DNA of 64,000 bases from Hypomesus transpacificus (lineage: Eukaryota; Chordata; Actinopteri; Osmeriformes; Osmeridae): positions 4,922,098 to 4,986,097 of the forward strand of contig NC_061064.1 of assembly GCF_021917145.1 (NCBI RefSeq), read 5' to 3'. Position 1 is the first letter of the stretch. Each line of letters starts with the position of its first letter. The notes beneath the pieces are model-generated. The model made no database searches. It saw only the letters and a program-made list of their open reading frames with translations, and was not told the DNA's origin. Below are positions 1 to 15,187 of the stretch, in pieces. Position numbers and translations under genes: made by a program.

Positions 1-780
1 TTGAGTTTGGCAAATTATTGTTCTTTTAAATGTCTACACAGGACAACAAAAGTCAGGAATGTGCTGTTCAGTAAAAACTGATGTAGAAGACAAACAAAAA
101 GAAAAGAGGCCACCATGATTTTTTACACTCATTGTTTGTATGGCATTCACTAGCTTTTGTATGCGTCTGATCTCAGTTTACAAAACCTTAACAGAGAAGA
201 ACAATAGTGGCTGTTTGTTTGCGATGTTGACAAAAATTTGGAAAACAGACTCCTCTGATCTACATGTTAGCAGTTGACGCTAAGGAAACGTGAACTGGAT
301 AGCAGTAACATCAATCTTTGATATGTGATCCACATGTGTTGTCCCGAGCTACCAGTACAAAAGATAAGTAAAGCCTTATCTTGCTCATTTGTATCAAAGG
401 CAAACTGCACTTTGGGTTCACACAGAAATCTTATCTTTTTGGCATCATCCAAAGAAGATACCATCACAAAAAAGGACGGCATGTGGTTAGTTCTCATGCC
501 GCTGAAACTTCCTATGCAGAATTGAGTTTTCCTTTAGCCTCAGTTGGATGAACTGAAGTGCCACCACCTGCACTGTCCCAAATCATCTTGTAACCTGAGC
601 CTTTAAGAAATATAAACCTAATTGTGCGTCTGAAATGTTGTCACACTCTCTTGTTACCCACCTATTCAGAAAAAGACACCCTGGAAGCATATCAAAGGAG
701 TCAGAATAATGAATAACGACTCAGTGTGTCGTGTGCTTCCTCTTCTGAGGCATGTTCTGGTGTTCTGGCTTGTTGTGCAG
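1..780 (+). other. 5' flank/intron 1 of acer3, no exon seen
   Basis: No conserved coding stretch is visible. The expected first coding exon of acer3, which in the family holds the N-terminus up to the Trp before Asn-Thr-Val, is not found here and probably lies left of the window. The region ends in a splice acceptor (TGTTGTGCAG) directly before the first recognisable exon at 781. Confidence 0.6.
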
Positions 781-3700
781 GGAACACGGTCAGCAACCTG
801 ATTATGATCCTCCCTCCCATCTGCGGCGCCATCCAGACCTTCAGAGATGGATTAGAGTTTCGCTACGTCTGTTCCTTTCTCGGACTGACAGGTAAACGTG
901 CCTCCTACTGAGGAAAGGTCTCCACTCACACGTGAGGTTTCCTGTATAGCCTAGTTGTAAACAGTGAGATACACATCTTTAATGCCTTCACTTCCTGTTT
1001 GGTGACAACACGCTGTGTTTCCAGCTGTGGGTGTTGGTTCCTGGTGCTTCCACATGACGCTGCAATATGAGATGCAGGTGGGGTGATTTATGGTATCAAA
1101 AAACAGATCAGGGCTGGTCAGCATGTACCCAATATTGGACGACTGTGTTCTCAAAGTTGCATGGAGTGTGTCTTTTGGAGACAAAAACTGTGTATCACAC
1201 AAATGGTATGCAGAACGTACATTTAGACCTCCACACATGTGCAGTGTGAAGAACAAATATAATCAAATCCCTAATGTGATCTTTGGGTCCTTATTCTGTT
1301 GCACTGTACTGACTTTTCCATGGCACCGTGCTCTTTGTGCTTTGACAGTTACTAGACGAGTTGCCGATGATCTACAGCACCTGTGTCTTTGTCTACTGTC
1401 TGTAAGTGTTCACCATTCCGCCTCGATTATTGTTATTGCACTCGAGTTGGAATCAAGCATCTCAGCCAAGCCCATTTCCCACTGCAAGTGAAATCATTGT
1501 CAGGACGAACAGAACCGTGACTCATCCTATTGATCCATACAAGATAGGGTTTCATGTGTTTGATGCATCTTTGTTCCTGAGCGCTTCTGCCGATGACTCT
1601 ATAACTGATTCATATTACAAGTTTTATGTTCCATCCTTTCAATTGTATATATATGCGTAATGGGAATCTGTTGTCCAGCCAAGCCAAGTCATTCATGTTT
1701 CTATTGCAGATATGAGTGCTTCAAGCAGGAGCATACCATCAGTCTATTTCTCATCACTTTGTTGTTGATCTTCAGTGTCTTAGTCAGTGTGGTAAGTCTC
1801 ATATTATCCTCATCATTGTGGCGTTCCACTACCGTCATTTTTCGATCCTAGTTCACTCCACATACCCTTGAAAGGAAATACGATTTACAACAGACATTTC
1901 CAAATCTGAAACGTTGCTGAATAAACACTGACATACTGACATACGGCCCTGTAAATACTGTTGTTTTATCAATGCAGGAAGGATTGCTACTGCTGTTCAC
2001 ACACTCTTGATACAGTCTTTCATTGTTTTAGGTCTATTTACAATGGAAGGAGCCAGTCTTTCACCAGGTAATGGACTGCGTTAACTGTTGTGTTATCTAT
2101 TCAGTGTGCATACTCTTTGTTTGCTATCGGGGTTCAGTGTGTCATTGGTCAATATTTTCCCTCTGGAAACAATGTACCGTGCGGATATGAGATCCTGTTT
2201 CCTATTGCCATTAGCTTTTATATGGTTCAATACCGTATCTGATAACCGTGCTGCGGTTGCAGCTAACTCCTAGCTGTGAGTGACCTTTGCTGCTGTTTGC
2301 TTGAGAAACAGTATCAAAAAGCCCAGAAAGGGATTGTGTGACCAGTCCATCAAAACACCCAGTCCAGGTCCCATTCAAGACCCTCTGGTGCTGAGTTCTG
2401 TCTAGAGTTTGGGCTCCAGACTAGTGTTACTGTGAAGGGGCAGAGCATGCTGAGATGGGTTTGTCTCGCTCCATAACAACACTCTGCAAAGTGACAATGC
2501 TGCCTTTATTTGCTCCCCACAGCCCTCTCTGCTTACTAATGCCACTGTTTGTGTTGGCGCGCGTTTAACAACAAACACCACCGTTACGGGCTTGTCCGCT
2601 TGCTCCACTGTCACTTCTGTTGGTCCTCAGTCGACTGAGTACTGGAAGGAGACGGAGTCCAACTGACTTCTGCCAAGTAGAAGCTGTGGGAATGTTTGTG
2701 TCGTTGCATGATATACTTGGATACATGGCTATAATACACCAAGAAGCTTATATGGATATTTTTTGAATGATTTCTACCTTACAATAGATGGTGGCTGAAT
2801 GCTTGCCCCACCTGGTGGTTTGACCTGGTCGTTACACTCTAGTGAAGAGGTCTATTTCTTCATGTGTCATTTGACCTGTGCTGTGACCCTGTTTTGCTTG
2901 AGTTTTTGGGTTTGGAATGTCCACATCTGACTGATTTTCAACCGTTTGTTGTTTGTTGTTCGCACAGGTTATGTATGGTGCACTTGTAGCCTGCCTAGTG
3001 ATACGTTCTATCTTCATAGTGACATGGTAAGTGTCCCCGAAACAAGATGGATGGTTACGTTCAGGAGATGACATCTGATTGACAATGCCATCATTGTGCA
3101 ATGATAGCGTCAATCAAAGAAAACCAACAAAGTTTGAAAAAGAAATCACTTTGACCCTTTCATGTAAAGTTAAAATAAAAATGATTTGAAAATGTTTGGA
3201 CTGTCATTGCAATGACCTGTCTGACTGCTTTTTATCTCCTCACCTGTGCTATGGATGTAGCCTGGTGATGTAACGGAATGTGTTCTGTTTGCAGGGTGTA
3301 CCCGTGGCTCAAGCCCCTCTGCTACACCTCACTAAGTGTCTTCCTTCTGGGGTTTTTGCTGTGGAACATAGACAACCTCTTATGTGACTCACTGAGGTAG
3401 ATGGACTATTCCCCATTCTCACAGACATCAAACATCAGTGTTTATCTGGGATTATGTCATCAGTTTGTTCATTCCATTTTGATGAATAATTATTTCATCT
3501 CTTAAATAATGTCAAGTATCATTTACCTAAATCGAGTTGTCCCAAAACAGTGTATTGATTCCATAGTACATTGGAATATCTTTTTCCGGTCGGTTCTGCC
3601 ATCAGTTATTTTTCCTTGTCTTCCAGAGCCACTAGACATAGTCTTCCCCCTGGTGTTGGGACAGTGACACAGTTCCACGCCTGGTGGCACATCCTCACAG

Positions 3701-4111
3701 GCCTAGGGTCCTACCTACACATCCTGCTCAGGTGAGAAAACAGAAGTTCTCCTTCAGCATCAGCTACAAACGAAAATTGTAATGTGTACATGTTATGGCA
3801 CTGGCACTGGTTAGCTTTTCATTCTTTCGATTGACTTGCTTGACGGCGTTAACACACTGTACCCCATAATCTTATCACCACACAGCCTACAGATCAGGTC
3901 AACCTACCTCAAGCACAGACCAAAAGTAAAGGTAAGTGCTTTTCCCAATCGGATTCTAATATTGTATTTTTCATGGTTAAATGTGTGCACGACGCTGCAG
4001 TATCAAACCCACCCCCTCATACTGGTGGAACATGTGCTCAGTTTCTATGTGGGGTGTGGCCGACGCTGCACGTGGATCTCCAGAAGACAAGCTGAAGGGA
4101 CGGGGGACTGA
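781..4111 (+). CDS. acer3: Alkaline ceramidase 3 (5'-incomplete, exons 2-11)
   Basis: ACER3 is a multipass endoplasmic reticulum/Golgi membrane enzyme that hydrolyses ceramides to sphingosine and fatty acid, with a preference for unsaturated long-chain substrates. Exons inferred from GT-AG sites: 781-891, 1025-1077, 1349-1401, 1710-1791, 2032-2067, 2968-3026, 3295-3396, 3627-3731, 3886-3931 and 4001-4111. All phases join into 251 codons plus stop; only the first exon is missing. Family signatures are clear: NTVSNLIMI-like start, GSWCFHMTL with a zinc-ligand His, LLDELPMIYS with the catalytic Asp, and QFHAWWHILTGLGSY with the two distal zinc-ligand His. Hydrophobic segments match a seven-helix membrane protein. 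The C-terminal tail after HRPKVK runs about 37 residues and is longer and more Arg/Cys-rich than I expect from the human protein. Recognition is by motif and overall similarity to ACER3 rather than ACER1/2. Confidence 0.93.
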
Positions 4112-4326
4112 GGATGGTGACATTCAGGCGTCACCCACACACAGGAACCCAACCATCGCCCCCCTCCCTCTGCTGCTTTGAGGTCACACACACTGAGACC
4201 AGAGGGCAGCCACGATACTGGGGACCCTTCAGTACCTCCCTGGAAGGACCAAGTGCAGTATAGCCAATGAGAGCTGAGATGAAGCGGAAAACATTTTTCC
4301 TTCTCACCAATCAAAGTAGTAGATCA
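4112..4326 (+). other. Proximal 3' UTR of acer3
   Basis: This non-coding stretch runs from the acer3 stop to the start of the 2.6-kb duplicated block. It has no AATAAA, so the transcript probably continues into the duplicated block, where an ATTAAA is present. Confidence 0.5.
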
Positions 4327-5321
4327 AAGATCATTTCGATTTTTCATGGTGTTGTTGTCGTGCACATATTTTTTTAAATTTTGAACTGTAACATGCAGTA
4401 CCCTGTCAAAACTACAGGGGGAGGGGGTGCTGGTGAACGTGTTACAATATTAATGCTTTCTTGATTATGGCCAGGAAAACAGAAAACAAATGTGGGATTT
4501 GACAGAAATATGAAACACATCCACATCTGTATTAACATTTAATGTAAAACATGGACTTTCAGGAACAATACAATGCCATAGGGTCTTAGGGTTTTAAATA
4601 GCTTAGTTAACTTTTTACTACCTAAATTCATATATCCCTCTCCAATAGGTTGGAGGGCAGTCAATGTCTGTTGGTTACAAATGGGACTGAAACCGAGCTA
4701 GCAGGATAAGGGGGTTATGTGACTAGAGTAGTTAAGATCTCCACTGCAGGGGCTTTTTAGCACAGATTTACTCATTGACTTGAATTGCATTTCCTTCATG
4801 TATAACCAGACTGAATCTGCATTAGACTTGTAAATGTTGCTCTGCGATGTATTACATGTTAGTGTCATATTTTTATTTATAATTTACCCTGAGTATTAAC
4901 TCATGGAAGGGAGATGACACAACTTCATCCAAGGATTGTAACACTGTGTCTGGGATCTTTGACATTTTCAATCATAGTGTTTGTGTTTAGCACAAGGCAA
5001 CAGGGTCATTCAAGTGCTTTACCAAAGCACACGTTTGTTTGACTTTTTTTTTTCTGACATGAAGAAGGCCTAGCTGGAATATTATTCAACTACAGTATAT
5101 CTGCATAAGCTGCCAAAGAGAAGTGTTTTCTCTTACTACCACCACTGTTCTTTTAACCAGTACTCTGCCTGGGAAGAATTGGAGGATGGGAGTTATAGTT
5201 TTGGATGTGCCAGTTGAAATGCATTCTATAACATTTTATTGGATTATCATCACAATGTTATCAAGGAGGCCTGTTGAAGTGATTTGAAAATGTGCATGTC
5301 ATGTAAAAGTAAACAAATCTA

Positions 5322-5349
5322 CTGATGTATATTAATCAATATACATCAG
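5322..5349. repeat. AT-rich perfect inverted repeat (also at 7950-7977)
   Basis: Two 12-nt arms, CTGATGTATATT and its exact complement, flank the 4-nt spacer AATC. It could extrude as a cruciform. The same element is present in duplication copy 2. Confidence 0.8.
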
Positions 5350-5862
5350 GGTAACAAACCTAATATCGTCCCATAATATCACACTTTTTTTTTGCTTCAT
5401 TTAAAAATATATATATTTGAATGTAGTGTATGAAATAGTTTACCATTCATGCATATCACTGCAATGATTTGTGACGCTATCTCATTGGTTGCCACTAGAG
5501 AGAGCAGATTGGCATTAACATTCAGGTTATTAGTGTTCGATACTTCAATGTAAACATGTTATCACGATGGTGTAGATTTTAGACTCAGACAAAAGACTGG
5601 CACAGTAAAGTAGCATGTGTGTAATGAATGCAGAGTCACTGGGCTACTGAACAGGAACCTCTACAGATGTTTATGGATCAGCTACAGGCCTTGAACGCTG
5701 ACACGTCAAACACAACATGGCATTAATGTGGAAATTACAATATATTGAACTACTGTACTGTTTATCGGAAATGTCTGTAAAGTTAAAGTGTGGGAACAGT
5801 GGTCAATGGTTGGTGGTTTTTCTTTTGTAGTGTACTCCGAGTTGCCTTGACGTTCATGATCA

Positions 5863-5868
5863 ATTAAA
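5863..5868 (+). terminator. Candidate acer3 poly(A) signal (ATTAAA), copy 1
   Basis: ATTAAA lies about 1.75 kb past the acer3 stop and is the first plausible signal I noticed in a UTR-like context. It is duplicated at 8491-8496. No transcript evidence is available. Confidence 0.35.
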
Positions 5869-6856
5869 CCCATTGTCAATCAACCGTCTTCTCTTTTTTG
5901 TATTTGATTGAGTTGTTAGGTGTTCTTTTGAAAATGTTGTTCCCTGTAGACGTGAATTGTGCACACAGACGATAATTTAAGTACATTTGGAAGGAATCTT
6001 CTTGAGATCTACAGAGTCCGGCGTGTAGGATGTCTTCAGAATGAGACTGCAGATTCCTGGTAACATCTCCAGGGATGGTACAACGGTGGTGGGGAGGGTA
6101 TAAATGGACATAAGAAGTGGGCAACTTTTATCAAGTGAACACCTAAATCAAAAGCACAACGGGACAAGCGAAAGAGCCTTGAGAAATAGGCCATGTATTT
6201 GTGCATTGTCCACACATATTTACACACACACATTGACTCACTACCCAGAAGTACACCTATGCTGTAATTCTGTGTGCAACAACATCAGACAGAGGATGTT
6301 GACACAGTATTGTTTTGACAGACGTGGGAGTGCTACCCCAATTCTTAATGCAATATTGGATTTCACAGCACTCTGGCGTCACTGGAGCTTGTTGTGCACA
6401 CTCCCAAACATCTGTCTGAGAAGAGTTTTGTGACATTCCACACTGAATTGTTTACGAGGTGTACTGCACACATACAGTACAGGACTGTGGATGGAGTTGT
6501 TGACAGTCCTGACTTGGACAGGCCCGAACTCGACTCCACAGCAGAATGACGGGATTTGGCTTCAGTTGAATCAGAAGCAGTCACGGCATACAGCATACAC
6601 TGCATACCTGCTAAACACACACCTCATCCCCTCCCGTGCTGCGTACCTACTAAACGCATCACACCCCCTCCTGTCCTTGACTCATGTTGTTCTACAGGTT
6701 TACAGTATTCCCTCGACGCCTGAGAATTGTTCATGTGTTTGGATGAACGCGCTTACCAACAAACAAGAAAGTATTCATGGACATTCTGTGGACATTCACA
6801 CCACTAAGGCACAACACCCTTTTCAACCAGCTTTGGCTGTGTGACACATGTGGGGG

Positions 6857-6915
6857 TTTGATGGCTGAGCGGTTAGCGAGTCGGGCTATTAATCAGAAGG
6901 TTGGTGGTTCGATTC
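6857..6915 (+). mobile_element. Truncated tRNA-derived SINE head (duplication copy 1)
   Basis: A tRNA-like head with box A (TGGCTGAGCGGTTAGCGAG) and box B (GGTTCGATTC) is cut immediately after box B by the duplication junction. The intact version is at 9485-9670. It has pol III promoter elements but no body or tail. Confidence 0.85.
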
Positions 6916-6954
6916 TTGTTCCACTCTAAGTTCCACTCTAAATCGAAATGATCT
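6916..6954. other. 39-bp filler at duplication junction
   Basis: This sequence is absent from the outer ends of both duplication copies. It holds a 12-nt direct repeat (GTTCCACTCTAA, twice) and ends in AAATCGAAATGATCT. That 15-mer is the exact reverse complement of the first bases of copy 2 (AGATCATTTCGATTT, 6956-6970), giving a 15-bp hairpin with a 1-nt spacer. The pattern resembles templated, snap-back insertion during end joining. Confidence 0.85.
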
Positions 6955-9543
6955 AAGATCATTTCGATTTTTCATGGTGTTGTTGTCGTGCACATATTTT
7001 TTTAAATTTTGAACTGTAACATGCAGTACCCTGTCAAAACTACAGGGGGAGGGGGTGCTGGTGAACGTGTTACAATATTAATGCTTTCTTGATTATGGCC
7101 AGGAAAACAGAAAACAAATGTGGGATTTGACAGAAATATGAAACACATCCACATCTGTATTAACATTTAATGTAAAACATGGACTTTCAGGAACAATACA
7201 ATGCCATAGGGTCTTAGGGTTTTAAATAGCTTAGTTAACTTTTTACTACCTAAATTCATATATCCCTCTCCAATAGGTTGGAGGGCAGTCAATGTCTGTT
7301 GGTTACAAATGGGACTGAAACCGAGCTAGCAGGATAAGGGGGTTATGTGACTAGAGTAGTTAAGATCTCCACTGCAGGGGCTTTTTAGCACAGATTTACT
7401 CATTGACTTGAATTGCATTTCCTTCATGTATAACCAGACTGAATCTGCATTAGACTTGTAAATGTTGCTCTGCGATGTATTACATGTTAGTGTCATATTT
7501 TTATTTATAATTTACCCTGAGTATTAACTCATGGAAGGGAGATGACACAACTTCATCCAAGGATTGTAACACTGTGTCTGGGATCTTTGACATTTTCAAT
7601 CATAGTGTTTGTGTTTAGCACAAGGCAACAGGGTCATTCAAGTGCTTTACCAAAGCACACGTTTGTTTGACTTTTTTTTTTCTGACATGAAGAAGGCCTA
7701 GCTGGAATATTATTCAACTACAGTATATCTGCATAAGCTGCCAAAGAGAAGTGTTTTCTCTTACTACCACCACTGTTCTTTTAACCAGTACTCTGCCTGG
7801 GAAGAATTGGAGGATGGGAGTTATAGTTTTGGATGTGCCAGTTGAAATGCATTCTATAACATTTTATTGGATTATCATCACAATGTTATCAAGGAGGCCT
7901 GTTGAAGTGATTTGAAAATGTGCATGTCATGTAAAAGTAAACAAATCTACTGATGTATATTAATCAATATACATCAGGGTAACAAACCTAATATCGTCCC
8001 ATAATATCACACTTTTTTTTTGCTTCATTTAAAAATATATATATTTGAATGTAGTGTATGAAATAGTTTACCATTCATGCATATCACTGCAATGATTTGT
8101 GACGCTATCTCATTGGTTGCCACTAGAGAGAGCAGATTGGCATTAACATTCAGGTTATTAGTGTTCGATACTTCAATGTAAACATGTTATCACGATGGTG
8201 TAGATTTTAGACTCAGACAAAAGACTGGCACAGTAAAGTAGCATGTGTGTAATGAATGCAGAGTCACTGGGCTACTGAACAGGAACCTCTACAGATGTTT
8301 ATGGATCAGCTACAGGCCTTGAACGCTGACACGTCAAACACAACATGGCATTAATGTGGAAATTACAATATATTGAACTACTGTACTGTTTATCGGAAAT
8401 GTCTGTAAAGTTAAAGTGTGGGAACAGTGGTCAATGGTTGGTGGTTTTTCTTTTGTAGTGTACTCCGAGTTGCCTTGACGTTCATGATCAATTAAACCCA
8501 TTGTCAATCAACCGTCTTCTCTTTTTTGTATTTGATTGAGTTGTTAGGTGTTCTTTTGAAAATGTTGTTCCCTGTAGACGTGAATTGTGCACACAGACGA
8601 TAATTTAAGTACATTTGGAAGGAATCTTCTTGAGATCTACAGAGTCCGGCGTGTAGGATGTCTTCAGAATGAGACTGCAGATTCCTGGTAACATCTCCAG
8701 GGATGGTACAACGGTGGTGGGGAGGGTATAAATGGACATAAGAAGTGGGCAACTTTTATCAAGTGAACACCTAAATCAAAAGCACAACGGGACAAGCGAA
8801 AGAGCCTTGAGAAATAGGCCATGTATTTGTGCATTGTCCACACATATTTACACACACACATTGACTCACTACCCAGAAGTACACCTATGCTGTAATTCTG
8901 TGTGCAACAACATCAGACAGAGGATGTTGACACAGTATTGTTTTGACAGACGTGGGAGTGCTACCCCAATTCTTAATGCAATATTGGATTTCACAGCACT
9001 CTGGCGTCACTGGAGCTTGTTGTGCACACTCCCAAACATCTGTCTGAGAAGAGTTTTGTGACATTCCACACTGAATTGTTTACGAGGTGTACTGCACACA
9101 TACAGTACAGGACTGTGGATGGAGTTGTTGACAGTCCTGACTTGGACAGGCCCGAACTCGACTCCACAGCAGAATGACGGGATTTGGCTTCAGTTGAATC
9201 AGAAGCAGTCACGGCATACAGCATACACTGCATACCTGCTAAACACACACCTCATCCCCTCCCGTGCTGCGTACCTACTAAACGCATCACACCCCCTCCT
9301 GTCCTTGACTCATGTTGTTCTACAGGTTTACAGTATTCCCTCGACGCCTGAGAATTGTTCATGTGTTTGGATGAACGCGCTTACCAACAAACAAGAAAGT
9401 ATTCATGGACATTCTGTGGACATTCACACCACTAAGGCACAACACCCTTTTCAACCAGCTTTGGCTGTGTGACACATGTGGGGGTTTGATGGCTGAGCGG
9501 TTAGCGAGTCGGGCTATTAATCAGAAGGTTGGTGGTTCGATTC
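6955..9543. repeat. Tandem duplication, copy 2 (2,589 bp)
   Basis: This is the direct-orientation partner of 4327-6915. It runs without a break into the remainder of the SINE at 9544, so its right end is the ancestral arrangement. The lack of visible divergence implies a very recent event, gene conversion, or an assembly duplication of one haplotype. Confidence 0.95.
8491..8496 (+). terminator. Candidate acer3 poly(A) signal (ATTAAA), copy 2
   Basis: This is the duplicate of the ATTAAA at 5863-5868. If both work, acer3 could have two 3' UTR lengths differing by about 2.6 kb. Confidence 0.3.
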
Positions 9544-9670
9544 CCGGCTGTGCCAAATGACGTTGTGTCCTTGGGCAAGGCACTTCAACCTACTTGCCTC
9601 AGGGAGAATGTGCCTTCACTTACTGTAAGTCGCTCTGGATAAGAGCGTGCGCCAAAGGAGTAAATGTAAT
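9485..9670 (+). mobile_element. tRNA-derived SINE, near full length
   Basis: A head with box A (TGGCTGAGCGGTTAGCGAG) and box B (GGTTCGATTCC) is followed by a body containing CCTTGGGCAAGGCACTTC and CTTGCCTC. The 3' tail is CTGTAAGTCGCTCTGGATAAGAGCG, ending near GTAAATGTAAT. The same family appears at 35129-35284 and, reversed, at 63329-63521. It has no coding capacity and would depend on a LINE for movement. Confidence 0.88.
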
Positions 9671-11418
9671 AAGCATGGTGCAATACTAGCTGATAAATAT
9701 AGATATAAAAGGAAATGTTGTGACGAATCATACAGATACAGACGAGGGGGAGGGCGTAGCAGAGTGCACCTACGTTTTGCAAGCAATCTAGTTAGTCATA
9801 AACAACTAAAATAAACCCCTTTGGCACTTATTTGGTTTTTCATGTGTTGGCTACCCGCAATGTTTGGGGCTATCTTGTTGTTATAATCAGTGACCTATGC
9901 ACTTTGTAAAGTTCTCTCTTGGAAGTCGCTTTGGACGTCTGCTAAATGAATAAATGTAAACACTCAGGCCTGGCTAGTTAATGAGCACTGCTAACTAATG
10001 TGCACTCTTCCCACATGTCAAGGGTTGAGCAGGTATGAATGAAGAAACAGTGGAACAAAAAGAAGACACATGATAATGAATATAAATGGACAGTGACAGT
10101 GGAGGAGAAAACCTATGCGTCTCAGTTTACTGTACAGAAGCAGAAACTCCATGTGAACGCTGGCTGCACTCACTTCCTGGAGGGAATTTGGGATCAGGTG
10201 TGGCAGTAAATAGAACGCAAAGCCAACACGTAATTGAGTGCCAGGAACTCATTGGGGGTGGCGATTATTAAAGACTAGCGGGTATTTCCACCTCCTCTAT
10301 CCAGACTCTCCAGACAGGAGTGACGTGTTTGATTATGTGAGGTAGCACAAGCCCTGTCACTGTTCACCACCGCTGAGCTGTCAGCTGGTCATCAGTGTCT
10401 CAACGAAAGATTACTGAAAAGGCGTCATGAGTCATGTTGGGAATGTCCCGGCTATAAAAAACAAAAGGAGTGGAAGATCTCATGGATGACATGGATTGAA
10501 GTGTCAAAGGCATATGCATGAGATGCATACTTTTTTGCACCGTTGGCCAGTCTGTACCAATATGCTCAACCTTGAATAAATCATCTAAACCTGCAATAAT
10601 AATTACTAATCCGTATGAGCGACTAGACTTATCTATAGTATATAACGATTTGGAATAGTATTATTCCAAAATTGAATAATTCTGAATAATAATTGCAAAC
10701 CACTGTGATTTTAATACATTTTTTGGTTCACCTAATGCCCCTCCCACAGAAAGGTGGCTTTTAAGCAATCTTTTGTCAGGCATTTAAACCTAGAACATTA
10801 AGGTTTCATCTCTCGATCCTAAAGACCTACAGTCTCATGAACCTGTATTGCCTTCATCAGCACATTTTAAAACAGCACCACATTCTCCAACATCACAACA
10901 ACCCTTTATTAACCAAACAAACATCAGCATTTTCTTCTGAAGCATATATTTCTTGATTAAAAATGAAAACGTCAAAGATCAAAGTTCCAGCCAGCGAGAT
11001 CTTGATAAAGGACTAAACACTTAATGTTTCTGTATCCGCAGGGTGCAGGCCAATCTCAATTCCAATCCAAGGTTTTAACCCTACAATTTTCCACCATCAT
11101 ACATACGTAATCTGAAAACAAGCATCTCTCTCTGTATGCAAATAAAACAAGGAGGACTACCATGTTGATATGTTTGTGGGTTCACCAAGCATTTGTGGTC
11201 CCTGTTACATATTTGTCGTTCTTTGGAAGATGCCTGAAAACGACGTGGCTGCGTTCGGAGCCACCACTCTGATCTTGTCGGGACAGGATCACTTGTACAT
11301 AATTAACACTGTGATCCAGGTGGTCGGCTGCTTCACACACAAAAAGCCGTACAATATAACGCACACCGCTGGATCTCCAGTTGGACGCTGGACCCCTGTG
11401 GACCCCTGTGGAACAAGC
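9671..11418. other. Intergenic, acer3 flank to MMP cluster
   Basis: No conserved coding exon is seen. It includes a SINE-type 3' tail fragment at 9918-9961 (AAGTCGCTTTGGACGTCTGC then AAATGAATAAATGTAAA). The MMP20-like promoter should lie at the right end, but I find no clear TATA box. Confidence 0.6.
9918..9961 (+). mobile_element. SINE 3' tail fragment
   Basis: It carries only the AAGTCGCTTTGGACGTCTGCTAAATGAATAAATGTAAA-type tail that many fish SINEs share with their partner LINEs. No tRNA head is present. Confidence 0.6.
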
Positions 11419-15007
<3,589 letters not shown>

Positions 15008-15033
15008 TCATGTTGGCCTCCAGTCCTACAAGG

Positions 15034-15187
15034 CTCCCCTCTCCCCTCTCCCCTCTCCCCTCTCCCCTGTACCCTGTACCCTCTCCCCTGTACCCTGTAC
15101 CCTGTACCCTGTACCCTGTACCCTGTACCCTGTACCCTGTACCCTGTACCCTGTACCCTGTACCCTGTACCCTGTACCCCGTCCCCC
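15034..15187 (+). repeat. Heptamer minisatellite in MMP20-like 3' UTR
   Basis: About 21 copies of a 7-bp unit begin 27 bp after the stop codon. The first copies read CTCCCCT and the later ones GTACCCT, with the two types interleaved at the transition. It is strongly C/T-biased on the + strand and has no role I can name. Confidence 0.92.

Larger units (their letters stand above)
4327..6915. repeat. Tandem duplication, copy 1 (2,589 bp)
   Basis: This block matches 6955-9543 at a constant offset of 2,628 bp. I saw no difference at any place I compared, including the lengths of the T10 and T9 runs, and five open frames in the two copies translate identically. The left edge is set by the first mismatch at 4326/6954. 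The right edge falls just after the SINE box B (GGTTCGATTC), where copy 1 diverges and copy 2 continues into the rest of the SINE. The contents look like acer3 3' UTR and downstream non-coding DNA; the open frames inside are short and resemble no protein I know. Confidence 0.95.

Noticed and set aside
5876-6844. Several 60-117-codon frames repeated at 8504-9472
   Set aside because: They look conserved only because the DNA is duplicated; they overlap on both strands and resemble no protein.
9485-9560. A tRNA gene
   Set aside because: Boxes A and B are present, but the sequence continues into a SINE body and tail and does not fold as a complete tRNA.
11170-11418. N-terminal extension of the MMP20-like frame upstream to 11170
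   Set aside because: The frame happens to be open, but the hydrophobic signal peptide begins at 11419 or 11428, as expected for an MMP.
15034-15187. Interstitial telomeric repeat
   Set aside because: The heptamers (CTCCCCT, GTACCCT) are not the vertebrate TTAGGG hexamer or a simple variant of it.
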